Source of the DNA: Trichocoleus sp.
Lineage (GTDB): Bacteria > Cyanobacteriota > Cyanobacteriia > Elainellales > Elainellaceae
Assembly: GCA_036702865.1 (NCBI GenBank)
Contig: DATNQD010000088.1
Coordinates: 20,052-84,051, forward strand
Reading direction: 5' to 3'
Length of the DNA stretch: 64,000 nucleotides
The stretch's first letter is position 1. Every line of letters starts with the position of its first letter. The notes beneath the pieces are model-generated. The model did not search any database, was not told the origin of the DNA, and saw nothing but the letters and a program-made list of their open reading frames with translations. The position numbers and the translations under genes were made by a program. Below, one piece after another: positions 46,110 through 54,350 of the stretch.

Positions 46110-46673
46110 ATGATCGAGCGACTCAAAGGGCTAAACCTGTACTTGATTGGCATGATGGGCGCAGGCAAAACAACGATCGGGCGACGACTCGCAACTGAAC
46201 TGGGATACCGTTTTTTTGATACCGATGCTGTGATTGAGCAGGCAGCAGGACAGTCGATCGCAGAAATCTTTGCAGCGGTTGGAGAGTCAGAATTTCGCGC
46301 TCTGGAAACCCAGGTTTTAGCAGAATTATCGAGCTATCGAAGGCTGGTTGTCGCTACAGGCGGCGGTATTGTCCTAAGCAGAAATAATTGGAGCCATTTG
46401 CGAGAAGGTCTGGTGATTTGGCTTGATGTCCCTGTGACGGCATTATTCGATCGCCTCAAAACCGATAGGAGCCGACCGCTGCTGCAAACTGAAAATCCTC
46501 AGCAAACCCTGCAAACCCTGCTGGATGACCGCGCTCCGCTCTATGCTCAAGCCGATCTACGAATTTCGATCACCGCCACTGAAACTCCTGACCTGATCAC
46601 AAGCCGCATTTTGGCTGCTATTCCAACCGTACTGAAGCCTGATACGCCGCTCCCCGACCCAGACATCAATTAA
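46110..46673 (+). CDS. aroK: Shikimate kinase
   Basis: A 187-residue enzyme phosphorylating shikimate in the chorismate pathway. Walker A is GMMGAGKTTIGRRLA (residues ~13-27), shikimate-binding residues lie in FFDTDAVIE and FRALE, and VATGGGIVL is the Gly-rich loop. ATG 46110 fits family length; the frame opens at 46056. It is 86 bp after recQ and 87 bp before argB, all in one direction. Confidence 0.95.
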   Translation: MIERLKGLNLYLIGMMGAGKTTIGRRLATELGYRFFDTDAVIEQAAGQSIAEIFAAVGESEFRALETQVLAELSSYRRLVVATGGGIVLSRNNWSHLREGLVIWLDVPVTALFDRLKTDRSRPLLQTENPQQTLQTLLDDRAPLYAQADLRISITATETPDLITSRILAAIPTVLKPDTPLPDPDIN

Positions 46674-46760
46674 GCTGCGTCAACCGCCACATTCTGATCT
46701 CATCAACCCTGCTACACTGCATTATTTAGAGATTCATCATTTCCAACCGATCAGCGTCTC

Positions 46761-47654
46761 ATGATTATTGACCGCGAATACATCGAAAAAGCCGAAGCAA
46801 CTAGGGTCCGCGTCCTCAGTGAAGCCCTCCCCTATATTCAGCAGTTCGCCGGGCGAACGATCGTCGTTAAATATGGCGGTGCGGCGATGAAAGATAGCAG
46901 CCTCAAGGAAACGGTCATCCGCGATATCGTTTTTCTTTCTTGTGTTGGCTTGCGTCCTGTGGTCGTGCATGGTGGCGGACCAGAAATTAACTCCTGGCTC
47001 GGCAAACTCAACATTGAGCCTCAGTTCAAGAACGGGTTGCGCGTTACAGATGCGGCAACAATGGATGTGGTGGAAATGGTGCTGGTGGGGCGCGTCAATA
47101 AAGAACTCGTTTCATTGATCAGTCAAGCAGGTGGCGTTGCGGTTGGGCTATGCGGCAAAGATGGCAACTTGATCAAGGCTAGACCCCAGGGTGACGAAGG
47201 GATTGGCTTTGTGGGAGAAGTCAGTGCGATCGATGTGAAGCTGCTCAATTCGCTGGTGCAAAACGGCTATATCCCGATCGTCTCTAGTGTGGCAGCGGAT
47301 GAAACAGGGCAGGCGTATAACATTAATGCGGATACGGTTGCTGGAGAACTGGCAGCCGCCTTGGGTGCCGAAAAAATGATTTTGATGACCGATACCCCTG
47401 GCATTCTACGAGACTATAAAGACCAGAGCACGCTGATTCCCAAGGTTGATATTCAGGAAGCTCGCAGGCTAATTGATGACGGGATTGTTTCCGGTGGCAT
47501 GATCCCCAAGGTGAATTGCTGCGTTCGATCGCTGGCTCAAGGCGTGAAAGCAGCCCATATCATTGATGGTCGGCTGCCTCATGCGCTGCTGCTGGAAATC
47601 TTCACAGACGCCGGGATCGGCTCCATGATTGTTGCTTCAGAGTTTCTGCGGTAG
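46761..47654 (+). CDS. argB: Acetylglutamate kinase
   Basis: A 297-residue enzyme of arginine synthesis and the main PII-controlled step in cyanobacteria. Substrate and ATP loops are [46 protein letters not shown] and [11 protein letters not shown]. The N-terminal helix typical of PII-binding, arginine-sensitive hexameric forms is present (residues 1-25). It is likely regulated by GlnB binding, as established for cyanobacteria. Confidence 0.96.
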   Translation: MIIDREYIEKAEATRVRVLSEALPYIQQFAGRTIVVKYGGAAMKDSSLKETVIRDIVFLSCVGLRPVVVHGGGPEINSWLGKLNIEPQFKNGLRVTDAATMDVVEMVLVGRVNKELVSLISQAGGVAVGLCGKDGNLIKARPQGDEGIGFVGEVSAIDVKLLNSLVQNGYIPIVSSVAADETGQAYNINADTVAGELAAALGAEKMILMTDTPGILRDYKDQSTLIPKVDIQEARRLIDDGIVSGGMIPKVNCCVRSLAQGVKAAHIIDGRLPHALLLEIFTDAGIGSMIVASEFLR

Positions 47655-47760
47655 CCCAACCTGAACTAATTCTTCTAGATTTTCGGCTTCTCTGGTTGAG
47701 TTCCCTGCCAGAGCTAGAGGAATGTGGAATAATGGGATCAGATTATTTTTAGATTTGACA

Positions 47761-48477
47761 GTGAATAACGTCCGCACCGTCTCCGATACCAAGAGAGCGT
47801 TTTACGCCACTCATACCCGCCCAATCAACTCCATCTATCGTCGGGTGGTGGATGAACTGATGGTGGAGATGCATCTGCTTTCGGTCAACGCTGATTTCAG
47901 CTACAACCCTATCTATGGGCTTGGTGTTGTCACTGCGTTCGATCGTTTCATGCAGGGCTACCGTCCTGAAGCAGACAAAGAGTCAATTTTCAACGCAATG
48001 TGTCAGTCATTGCAGGATGATCCTCACCGATATCGCCAGGATGCGGCTCAATTACAAGCAGAAGCGGCTGGGCTATCGAGTGATGATCTGCTCAATCGGA
48101 TCAAAAATCCTTCCACTGACGAATCTGGCGGCATTTTCGCTCATCTGCGATCGGTTGCTGATAATCCTAAGTTTAAGTACAGCCGTCTCTTTGCGATCGG
48201 GCTTTACACCCTGCTAGAGTCGAGCAACCTTGACCTGATCAAAGATGAAAAGCGACTCAATGAGGCTCTGCAAACCCTGGCAGATGTGTTGCACTTCCCG
48301 GTTGACAAAACCCAGAAAGACCTGGAACTCTACCGGAGCAATCTGGAAAAGATGACGCAGGCACAGATCGTCTTAGAGGATATCTTAAAAGCCGATCGCA
48401 AAAAGAAAGAAGAACGAGCAAAAGCCAAAGATGCGGTAACAATTCCGCCCACAGAGCCACAACAACCTTCTGAATGA
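47761..48477 (+). CDS. thf1: Thylakoid formation protein Thf1 / Psb29
   Basis: A 238-residue protein that supports photosystem II repair, reported to interact with FtsH proteases. The sequence NNVRTVSDTKRAFYATHTRP at the start and IYRRVVDELMVEMHLLSVN are characteristic; the C-terminus is a charged helix (DRKKKEERAKAKD). The start is GTG 47761, where family homology begins, rather than the ATG at 47722. Confidence 0.95.
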   Translation: MNNVRTVSDTKRAFYATHTRPINSIYRRVVDELMVEMHLLSVNADFSYNPIYGLGVVTAFDRFMQGYRPEADKESIFNAMCQSLQDDPHRYRQDAAQLQAEAAGLSSDDLLNRIKNPSTDESGGIFAHLRSVADNPKFKYSRLFAIGLYTLLESSNLDLIKDEKRLNEALQTLADVLHFPVDKTQKDLELYRSNLEKMTQAQIVLEDILKADRKKKEERAKAKDAVTIPPTEPQQPSE

Positions 48478-48501
48478 AAGCGATTTGGATATTACAAGCT
48501 T

Positions 48502-48528
48502 TAGGTGGGCAAAGGCTCACCTTTTTTA
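48502..48528 (+). terminator. Rho-independent terminator
   Basis: AGGTGGGC and GGCTCACCT form a stem, one wobble pair, followed by TTTTTT. It lies about 25 bp after thf1 and before the convergent leuA. Confidence 0.7.
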
Positions 48529-48620
48529 TGCTCGTTTTTTATGCTCATTTGGGGAATTGGGCGGACGAAATGCCCGCCGCATTCTAGATTTAAAAGAATT
48601 CAGAAGGTAAATTTAGAAGA

Positions 48621-50330
48621 TCACAGGCAAACCTGCAATTCGGTTCCTGTCCCCTGCCCCATCGCTAACCCTTCTCCCTTCATCTGCTGCCATCGATCGA
48701 TCGCACTGACCGCTGCCAACAAAATTGCCGTTGTGGAATTTGCGTGAATGCCTACGCCATAGTAGGAGCGATCCAAATCTTTTCCGCCAAGCTCAAGATA
48801 AGCGATCGTTTCGCTATCCTGACCCACCTTGCGAACCTGGGATTCCGCCTGATGAACTTTGACCTCCAAGCCTAATGCATTCAAAAAGGCTTCTAGCGGC
48901 TGCGCTCCTTGCCCGTGAACCGTGAGCGATCGATCCTGAACTTGCAGTTTGGCAGAGATTCGCTGCATCTCCTGACTGCTATCAATTTCTGTCATGGAGG
49001 AAATGAGCTTGAACTGCTTAGGCTGCAAATATTCCTGCTCAAACAACTGCCAGAGATCAGCAGCGGTCATTTCCTGCCCTGTCAGATCCGTTGCCTGCTG
49101 TACGACCTGGCTAAATTCAATTTGCAAGCGACGCGGTAATGTGATGCCGTAGTCCCGCTCTAGCAAGAAAGCAATTCCGCCTTTTCCAGATTGACTGTTG
49201 ACTCGAATCACCGATTCATACGTGCGCCCCACATCTGCTGGATCAAGCGGCAGATAAGGCACTTCCCAAACTCCCTCAGAGGACTGCGCCGCAAACCCTT
49301 TTTTAATTGCATCCTGATGCGATCCCGAAAAGGCGGTAAAAACCAGATCGCCAACGTAAGGATGACGCGGATGAATCGGCAGTTGGGTGCAGTGCTCGAC
49401 GGTACGAGCGACCTCGTTAATCGCCGAAAAATCAAGTCCGGGATGAACTCCCTGAGTATAAAGGTTCAACGCCAGCGTCACCAAATCCACATTTCCGGTA
49501 CGCTCTCCATTCCCAAACAGGCAGCCCTCCACGCGATCGGCTCCTGCCAGTTGTGCCAATTCTGCCGCTGCAACAGCACAGCCTCGATCGTTATGAGGAT
49601 GCACACTCAAAACAATTCGATCGCGTTGGGCAAGATGACGATGCATCCATTCCACCTGATCCGCAAATCCGTTTGGCGTTGAAACTTCCACGGTTGCAGG
49701 CAAATTAATAATCACCTTGCGCTCAGGAGTGGGCTGCCAGATATCAATGACAGCATTACAAATGTCTCTGGCAAAGTCCAGTTCGGTTGCTGTAAAGGTT
49801 TCTGGTGAATATTGGAAGCGCCACTCGGTTTCTGGCTGTGCGGCTGCAAGTTCGTTAAATAGTTGAGCTGCGCGAGTCGCAAGCTGAATCGTTCCCGCCT
49901 GATCAAGCCCAAACACGACCCGTCGAAACACAGGAGCCGTTGCATTGTAGAGATGAACGATCGCCCGTTTTGCGCCTTGCAATGACTCAAAGGTACGGCG
50001 AATCAAGTCTGCTCTTGCCTGCGTCAATACCTGAATCGTTACATCTTCTGGAATCAAGTCATGCTCAATTAAATGACGCACAAAATCAAAGTCGGTTTGG
50101 GAAGCAGCAGGAAAAGCAACCTCAATTTCTTTGAATCCAATCTCAACCAGCAGTTTGAAGAGTTGAAGTTTACGGCTGACATCCATTGGTTCAATCAATG
50201 CCTGGTTTCCATCCCGCAAATCGGTACTGAGCCAAATAGGGGGGTGGGTAATGGTTTGGTCTGGCCAGGTGCGATCGATTAATTGAACAGGAGCAAAGGG
50301 ACGATATTTGACAGCAGGATTGTTCAACAT
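48621..50330 (-). CDS. leuA: 2-isopropylmalate synthase, actinobacterial (LeuA2) type
   Basis: A 569-residue enzyme catalysing the first committed step of leucine synthesis. The N-terminal block [19 protein letters not shown] and the substrate motif [17 protein letters not shown] match the long form known in actinobacteria rather than the usual shorter cyanobacterial enzyme. Metal-binding [13 protein letters not shown] lies mid-protein, and a C-terminal leucine-sensing domain (~430-565) provides feedback inhibition. ATG 50330 overlaps the stop of a Leu-rich upstream ORF (ATGTTGA), implying translational coupling. Confidence 0.94.
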   Translation of the reverse strand: MLNNPAVKYRPFAPVQLIDRTWPDQTITHPPIWLSTDLRDGNQALIEPMDVSRKLQLFKLLVEIGFKEIEVAFPAASQTDFDFVRHLIEHDLIPEDVTIQVLTQARADLIRRTFESLQGAKRAIVHLYNATAPVFRRVVFGLDQAGTIQLATRAAQLFNELAAAQPETEWRFQYSPETFTATELDFARDICNAVIDIWQPTPERKVIINLPATVEVSTPNGFADQVEWMHRHLAQRDRIVLSVHPHNDRGCAVAAAELAQLAGADRVEGCLFGNGERTGNVDLVTLALNLYTQGVHPGLDFSAINEVARTVEHCTQLPIHPRHPYVGDLVFTAFSGSHQDAIKKGFAAQSSEGVWEVPYLPLDPADVGRTYESVIRVNSQSGKGGIAFLLERDYGITLPRRLQIEFSQVVQQATDLTGQEMTAADLWQLFEQEYLQPKQFKLISSMTEIDSSQEMQRISAKLQVQDRSLTVHGQGAQPLEAFLNALGLEVKVHQAESQVRKVGQDSETIAYLELGGKDLDRSYYGVGIHANSTTAILLAAVSAIDRWQQMKGEGLAMGQGTGTELQVCL

Positions 50331-50500
50331 ACTCGTTTTCTCCGATATTGATGGTTGTAATGGTTAGAGGGTTTTGGTCTGCCATACATGGCGCTGAAGG
50401 GATTTGCACTCACAAGATTTGGGCTGTCAGGCTGCAAAATCATCGGAACCTGGCAACCCACAGGCAGTCGTAGTAAAGGCAGCAGCAAATTAAGTACCAT
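50324..50500 (-). CDS. Second Leu-rich upstream ORF, overlapping leuA
   Basis: A 58-codon frame immediately upstream of leuA. It begins [19 protein letters not shown], with seven leucines in the first 12 residues. It has an excellent Shine-Dalgarno (AAGGAG, six bases before ATG). Its stop TGA lies within the leuA start (ATGTTGA, 50330-50324). Ribosomes stalling at the leucine codons would change translation or transcription into leuA. The C-terminal half ([14 protein letters not shown]) is polar and basic. I infer a leader peptide; it might instead be a small real protein. Confidence 0.65.
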   Translation of the reverse strand: MVLNLLLPLLRLPVGCQVPMILQPDSPNLVSANPFSAMYGRPKPSNHYNHQYRRKRVC

Positions 50501-50691
50501 CACAATCTCCTTAAATGGTTTGTGAACAAATTGATGAATGCTGAAAATAATCGTACAAATTCAACCACTTGTAGCTGTTAGACAATTCCTAATGAACTGC
50601 AAACAGAACGAATGCGGGAATGAAAAGCATTCCTTAAAACGATCGATGAGAACTTAAAAAGAACTCGAAAAACTTTAGTAGTAAGAAAAAG

Positions 50692-50772
50692 TTATTTGCG
50701 CCCCAGGCGCAGCAGCAGCCCCAACCCAGAAAGGGTTAGATGTAGCGCAAAGTGGGAAAACTGCTGAAGCAT
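50692..50772 (-). CDS. First Leu-rich upstream ORF (putative leu leader peptide)
   Basis: A 26-residue frame starting MLQQFSHFALHLTLSG and ending LGLLLRLGRK, with nine leucines including three consecutive CTG codons. It lies 361 bases upstream of leuA in the same direction. Two hairpins overlap its 3' half (listed), and a T-rich tract (CTTTTTC) follows the stop. The layout matches a classical attenuator leader peptide. No strong Shine-Dalgarno precedes it. Confidence 0.6.
   Translation of the reverse strand: MLQQFSHFALHLTLSGLGLLLRLGRK
50698..50737 (-). promoter_or_regulatory. Twin hairpins in the first leu leader ORF
   Basis: Minus-strand hairpins AACCC-TTTCT-GGGTT (50723-50737) and GCGCC-TGG-GGCGC (50698-50710) flank the CTGCTGCTG run. 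The second is followed by AAATAACTTTTTC. A ribosome paused on the Leu codons would prevent them from forming. The T tract starts eight bases after the stem, so it is a weak terminator at best. Confidence 0.4.
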
Positions 50773-51062
50773 AACTTTAAAAATCAAGCGTCTCCGCCAT
50801 CATAGGAGGAAAATTAGCGATCGGTCAAGTCAATATTCAGGCACGAAATTAACCGCAATTATTCTAAAATTCAGAGCTTAATAAATGCGGAACCAAGTGC
50901 ACCCAACCTCAAAGCCCTTGCCTAACCCTTGTTCCCGCTTCAGTAAAATTTCCAAACTACTAGCCTTGAGACGGATTACGTAAAATTTTTCATCAAAACG
51001 GAAACAGCTTCTTAAAAAAGGGCATCCTCCTAAAGAGATACTCTTTTAGAGAGAAGTACGCT

Positions 51063-51785
51063 GTGCCTCACCCTAAATTCCTTAAATTCCTTTCCCGATC
51101 GCTCTTTGTATTTTTACTAGTTTGTCTTAGCAAACTGTCCTGTCCATCACTCTCTGCTACTCTTTCTTTCCTCAACCCTGTCCGTCCTGCGATTGCCACC
51201 ATTCCAACCGTTGCGCCCATTCCCCTCTCTCCGGTTAATCGATCGTCTGACACTGCTCAGCCTCCTGTATCAGTGCAATATCGCTACTATCCAATCAAAG
51301 GGGCAACCCTCAGGGAGTTGCAGTCTCAAATTAGCCAGCTTGGCCCACTCAGCGAAACTGAAGGAGAACGTTTTGCTGCAAATACAGATTGGTATGTGCA
51401 TTGGTCATATCGCTACAACAATCAGAACAATCGCTGCTCTGTTCAATCGATCGATAGCCGAGTTGATATTGTGTTTACTCTGCCCCAATGGGATATTCCG
51501 GCAACAGCACCTCAGTCCCTGGTAGACACCTGGAATCAGTATATGACGGCAATCAATCTGCATGAGGAAGGGCATAAAGAAAATGGAGTTGAGGCAGGAA
51601 CACAGATTTTGCAGAAACTAAAGCAATTGCCTAGCTACTCCTCCTGCAAACGGCTCCAAACAGTTGTAAACGGCGAAATTCAAAAAATTATTACCTATCA
51701 CAATCAGCAGGATATCAGCTACGACCAAACTACTCAGCATGGGCTTACCCAAGGGGCAGTCTTTCCTAGTGCTCAACTGCACTAA
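51063..51785 (+). CDS. Secreted DUF922 protein, putative Zn-dependent protease
   Basis: A 240-residue exported protein. The signal sequence (FLSRSLFVFLLVCLSKLSCPSLSA, ~8-31) is followed by a linker and a DUF922 domain (~75-215) with WYVHWSYRYNNQNNRCSV and the metalloprotease-like HEEGH motif (HExxH) in INLHEEGHKENGVEAG. DUF922 proteins are predicted secreted zinc proteases; activity is unproven. The start is GTG at 51063. Confidence 0.82.
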   Translation: MPHPKFLKFLSRSLFVFLLVCLSKLSCPSLSATLSFLNPVRPAIATIPTVAPIPLSPVNRSSDTAQPPVSVQYRYYPIKGATLRELQSQISQLGPLSETEGERFAANTDWYVHWSYRYNNQNNRCSVQSIDSRVDIVFTLPQWDIPATAPQSLVDTWNQYMTAINLHEEGHKENGVEAGTQILQKLKQLPSYSSCKRLQTVVNGEIQKIITYHNQQDISYDQTTQHGLTQGAVFPSAQLH

Positions 51786-51795
51786 ATATAAAAAA

Positions 51796-51831
51796 CTGAG
51801 GGCTCTCAGATAGTCTGAATACAGCCCTCAG
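51796..51831. terminator. Bidirectional terminator
   Basis: A perfect 9-bp stem, CTGAGGGCT and AGCCCTCAG, has an inner CAGA/TCTG hairpin. On the minus strand it is followed by TTTTTT, ending the Gly/Ser-rich gene; on the plus strand it lies just after the DUF922 stop. Confidence 0.85.
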
Positions 51832-51873
51832 CGAATCAAGATTTTCTTTTGGGGAGTTAGAACCTAGCGGAGT

Positions 51874-52980
51874 CTACCAGAGTCCACGCACTGTTCCGCC
51901 ACTGGTCGAACCACCTGCACCTGCACCAGTTCCAGTTCCGGTCGAGTTGTTGTTGGTGTCTGGGGAAATGTTACGCTGCATGTTCATATTGGAGTCGTTC
52001 ACTGTCCCGCCTTGCCCGACGCCAGATCCAGTACCACCCTCAGTTGTACCTGGGTTAGTGTTGCTGTAAGGAGCCAGTCTACCGGGATAAGCACCAGAGT
52101 TTGAGTTGTCAACACTGCCGCCCTGACCGGAACCCATGCCACTACCAGATGTACCAGGAGCCGTGTTTATCGTGCTGCCGGGAGTGTTGTTCAGACTGCC
52201 GCCCTGACCGGAACCCGTGCCGCTACCGGATGTACCAGGAGCCGTGTTTATCGTGCTGCCAGGAGTGTTGTTCAGACTGCCACCCTCGCTTGTCCCTGGG
52301 TTGGTGTTGCTGTAAGGTGCAAGTGTACCGGGATAAGCTCCAGAATTTGAGTCTTCAACACTACCGCCCTGACCCGCACCTGATCCAGTGCCACCTTGAC
52401 CCGAGCCTGACCCCGTTCCTTCCGGAAAAGCAGTGCTATCATCGATCGAGTCTGCGGGATTGGTACGCAGTCCACCCGGTCTAACATCAGTGCCTCGCGT
52501 GTCGCTAGGACGTTGTCCCGAGGAAGAGTTCGTGCTACCGGAAGTGCCAGGACTGCTGCCAGAGTCGCCGCCAACACCGCCACTGCCACTGCCGCCGGAA
52601 CTACCGCTGTTAGAGCCGCTACTGCCAGCTGCACCAGTGCCGCCATTATCACCTGTACCAGTATTGCTGTTAGAACCACCGCTACTAGAGCCACCGCTGT
52701 TGGATGCACCACTGCCGCCGTTGTCGCCTGTCCCACTATTACTGTTGGAACCGCCGCCACTACCGCTGTTACCACCATTGCCGCCGCCGCTACCACTACC
52801 ACCGCCACCGCCACTTTTACCGCCAGTAGCAACTAAATCCTGAGATGGTGCAGAGTGAGATGTCGTAAGGCTTGATTGCATCATTGCAAAAGCTGGAAAG
52901 CTTACAAAAACACCAGCACTAACAATTCCAACAAAGCTGAGTAGATTCTTGATCGATGTCCGACTGTGCTTCTGGTACAT
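51874..52980 (-). CDS. Secreted Gly/Ser/Asn-rich repeat protein
   Basis: A 368-residue exported protein. The signal peptide (IKNLLSFVGIVSAGVFVSFPAFA, ~9-31) leads into almost pure low complexity: Gly/Ser runs (GGGGGSGSGGGNGG), SNSNSGTGDNGG repeats, and longer modules such as LNNTPGSTINTAPGTSGSG and YPGTLAPYSNTNPGTSEGG, each present twice. One 81-bp DNA unit is duplicated in tandem from 52114. It is probably an intrinsically disordered cell-surface or sheath protein. The ATG at 52980 has TGAGGGAT upstream; an in-frame TTG at 52992 is less likely. Confidence 0.75.
   Translation of the reverse strand: MYQKHSRTSIKNLLSFVGIVSAGVFVSFPAFAMMQSSLTTSHSAPSQDLVATGGKSGGGGGSGSGGGNGGNSGSGGGSNSNSGTGDNGGSGASNSGGSSSGGSNSNTGTGDNGGTGAAGSSGSNSGSSGGSGSGGVGGDSGSSPGTSGSTNSSSGQRPSDTRGTDVRPGGLRTNPADSIDDSTAFPEGTGSGSGQGGTGSGAGQGGSVEDSNSGAYPGTLAPYSNTNPGTSEGGSLNNTPGSTINTAPGTSGSGTGSGQGGSLNNTPGSTINTAPGTSGSGMGSGQGGSVDNSNSGAYPGRLAPYSNTNPGTTEGGTGSGVGQGGTVNDSNMNMQRNISPDTNNNSTGTGTGAGAGGSTSGGTVRGLW
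52114..52275. repeat. 81-bp tandem repeat within the Gly/Ser-rich gene
   Basis: Two copies starting at 52114 and 52195 (ACTGCCGCCCTGACCGGAAC...) differ at a few positions. Each encodes 27 residues of the LNNTPGSTINTAPGTSGSG type. The length is a multiple of three, so the frame is kept and copy number could vary between strains. Confidence 0.8.
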
Positions 52981-53519
52981 AATATCCCTCAAAAGTTAGC
53001 AAGTGAAGTGACACTAAATTCACCGAAAGGTGATGAGTTTAGCAATGGAAAATTGATAATAGTTGACCTAATTTGAAATACAAACTAGTAGGAGTAAGTA
53101 AATTGGGATTGCATCCAACAAAATTAAAACGCCCCCAGCAAAGCTGAAATTCTAGAGAGTAAATTCAGATTGCATAAAAGTAGGCTTTGCTCCCATTCCT
53201 ACCTACATTAAGGTAAACCTACTTTGACGAATAATTGGTCTATCAGAAGAGAGACTCTTACCAGGGAAATTTCTACCTTTGGTATACGAATAGCAGTAGG
53301 AATGGCGGATTCACGCTTCTAGCGTGCCCTGAAGAAATGTATTCAAGGCAGCACTGAGTGCACACAACTTCTGTACATTAACTACTAATCAATTTCTGGA
53401 TTCTGTGCTGAAGAAAGCTTCCTATATGTATCTGCTAACCAAGTCGCAACAATTCGATCGAACAACCTTTAGCAAAAGTCAAAAATATGAAAGAAATAGA
53501 AAAATATAAAAGAAATAAA
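52981..53519. other. AT-rich intergenic region
   Basis: 539 bp with no ORF. An imperfect structure bounded by AAAGTAGG (53178-53185) and CCTACTTT (53219-53226) encloses 33 bases. The left end (53490-53519) is A-rich, with repeated AAAAGAAATA. Confidence 0.45.
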
Positions 53520-53903
53520 TTAGTCTAACGACTGCCCATCTCGTCTTCCCAATTCATAAACGCCGCAACCAATACAGGCAAGAATGCCAATGCTGACTGC
53601 CCAACTGCGTCCCAGCCCGTTTTCGATCAACCAGTAGCAAAGCCCACCCACACCAGTGAACGGTATAACGCTGAGTAAAGAAGCATAGAAGGCGTTTTGA
53701 GATTCTCGCCCTTTTCTTGTTCGCTCATACTCTTCGGTTGAGGTGTAGAAAGCGCGGTCTGCAAAGTTCATCCAGCGCGCAAATTGCTCCATAAACCACT
53801 CACCGATTGGAAAAAAACCAAGGTATAGGGCAAGTGACCATAGCCCCATTCCTGCTAATACGGCTTTTTCAATATGAATTGGGGGCAGCAGGTCTGTCAG
53901 CAT
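53520..53903 (-). CDS. Small conserved membrane protein
   Basis: A 127-residue protein with three hydrophobic segments: AVLAGMGLWSLALYLGFFPIG near 14-34, AFYASLLSVIPFTGVGGLCYWLIE near 71-94, and WAVSIGILACIGCGVYELG near 101-119. A charged cytoplasmic loop (STEEYERTRKGRE) lies between the first two. I do not know a function. ATG 53903 is the only good start. Confidence 0.65.
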   Translation of the reverse strand: MLTDLLPPIHIEKAVLAGMGLWSLALYLGFFPIGEWFMEQFARWMNFADRAFYTSTEEYERTRKGRESQNAFYASLLSVIPFTGVGGLCYWLIENGLGRSWAVSIGILACIGCGVYELGRRDGQSLD

Positions 53904-53923
53904 GGGTGAAAGCGTTTTATAAT
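53894..53923 (+). promoter_or_regulatory. Sigma-70-type promoter, plus strand
   Basis: A -35-like CTGTCA (53894-53899), an 18-bp spacer and a perfect -10 TATAAT (53918-53923) point away from the small membrane-protein gene and toward a stretch without an ORF that ends in a strong terminator. Confidence 0.4.
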
Positions 53924-53929
53924 ATTGCT

Positions 53930-54048
53930 TCAGAGAACTTCACTAATTGTAATAGCTGTCTGACTGTTTCCAACTGCTCTCTTGCTCAATCAGCCATTTA
54001 AAAAGAAAATTGCCTGACCCTAAAAGCCCCCAAGGTCAGGCAGTTTTA
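53930..54048 (+). ncRNA. Candidate small RNA
   Basis: The interval between the promoter above and the terminator at 54011-54047 would make a transcript of ~118 bases. It has no convincing reading frame: a frame running through it starts inside the opposite gene and lacks a start of its own. I cannot match it to Yfr1, Yfr2, 6S or tmRNA. The evidence is only the promoter plus terminator arrangement. Confidence 0.35.
54011..54047 (+). terminator. Strong intrinsic terminator
   Basis: TGCCTGACC and GGTCAGGCA form a perfect 9-bp stem with a 14-base loop, followed by GTTTTA. No annotated plus-strand gene ends just before it, which is why a small RNA is proposed. Confidence 0.75.
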
Positions 54049-54350
54049 CCTGTAAGGACGCTTTCCTAAACAGAGAGTCAAGCAACTCAATTGCCCCCTA
54101 GTTGCCTAACTCTTCTGAGTGCGTTCTCCAGAAGTGACCTCATTCTCGCTTCTCACCAGCCGGATCACGTCGAGACAAGTACGGAACTTTCGCCCTTACA
54201 ACCCTGCTGCCTGATCGCAAATATCAGTAGATTTACTTTTTGCAGTTTGCAGCCGATCGATCTGTGGAGATAATCTAGCTAATGTTAGGCTCAGAATGGA
54301 TGATACGCTGCTTTTAAGCCCCTCCTTTGCCAGACCTGATACCGATCGCT
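54048..54350. other. Intergenic region before the conserved membrane protein
   Basis: About 300 bp with no convincing ORF of good composition and no recognisable RNA; it carries the leader of the following gene. Confidence 0.4.

Larger units (their letters stand above)
50331..51062. other. Long leader/intergenic region of leuA
   Basis: 732 bp. Besides the two Leu-rich ORFs it holds, on the minus strand near 50605-50640, a sequence that can fold as GGAATG-CTTTT-CATTCC or alternatively GAATGC...GCATTC, mutually exclusive hairpins. Neither ends in a T run. Right of 50830 it must contain the promoters of leuA and of the divergent DUF922 gene. Confidence 0.45.

Noticed and set aside
50191..50409. 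72-codon minus-strand frame at the leuA start
   Set aside because: It overlaps the leuA start in another frame, with no ribosome-binding site; the Leu-rich frame at 50500-50324 has a strong one.
52272..52843. Long frames on both strands opposite the Gly/Ser-rich gene (Pro/Leu- or Ala/Val-rich)
   Set aside because: They arise because GGC/AGC-type repeats are open in all frames; only the minus frame has a signal peptide and a Shine-Dalgarno.
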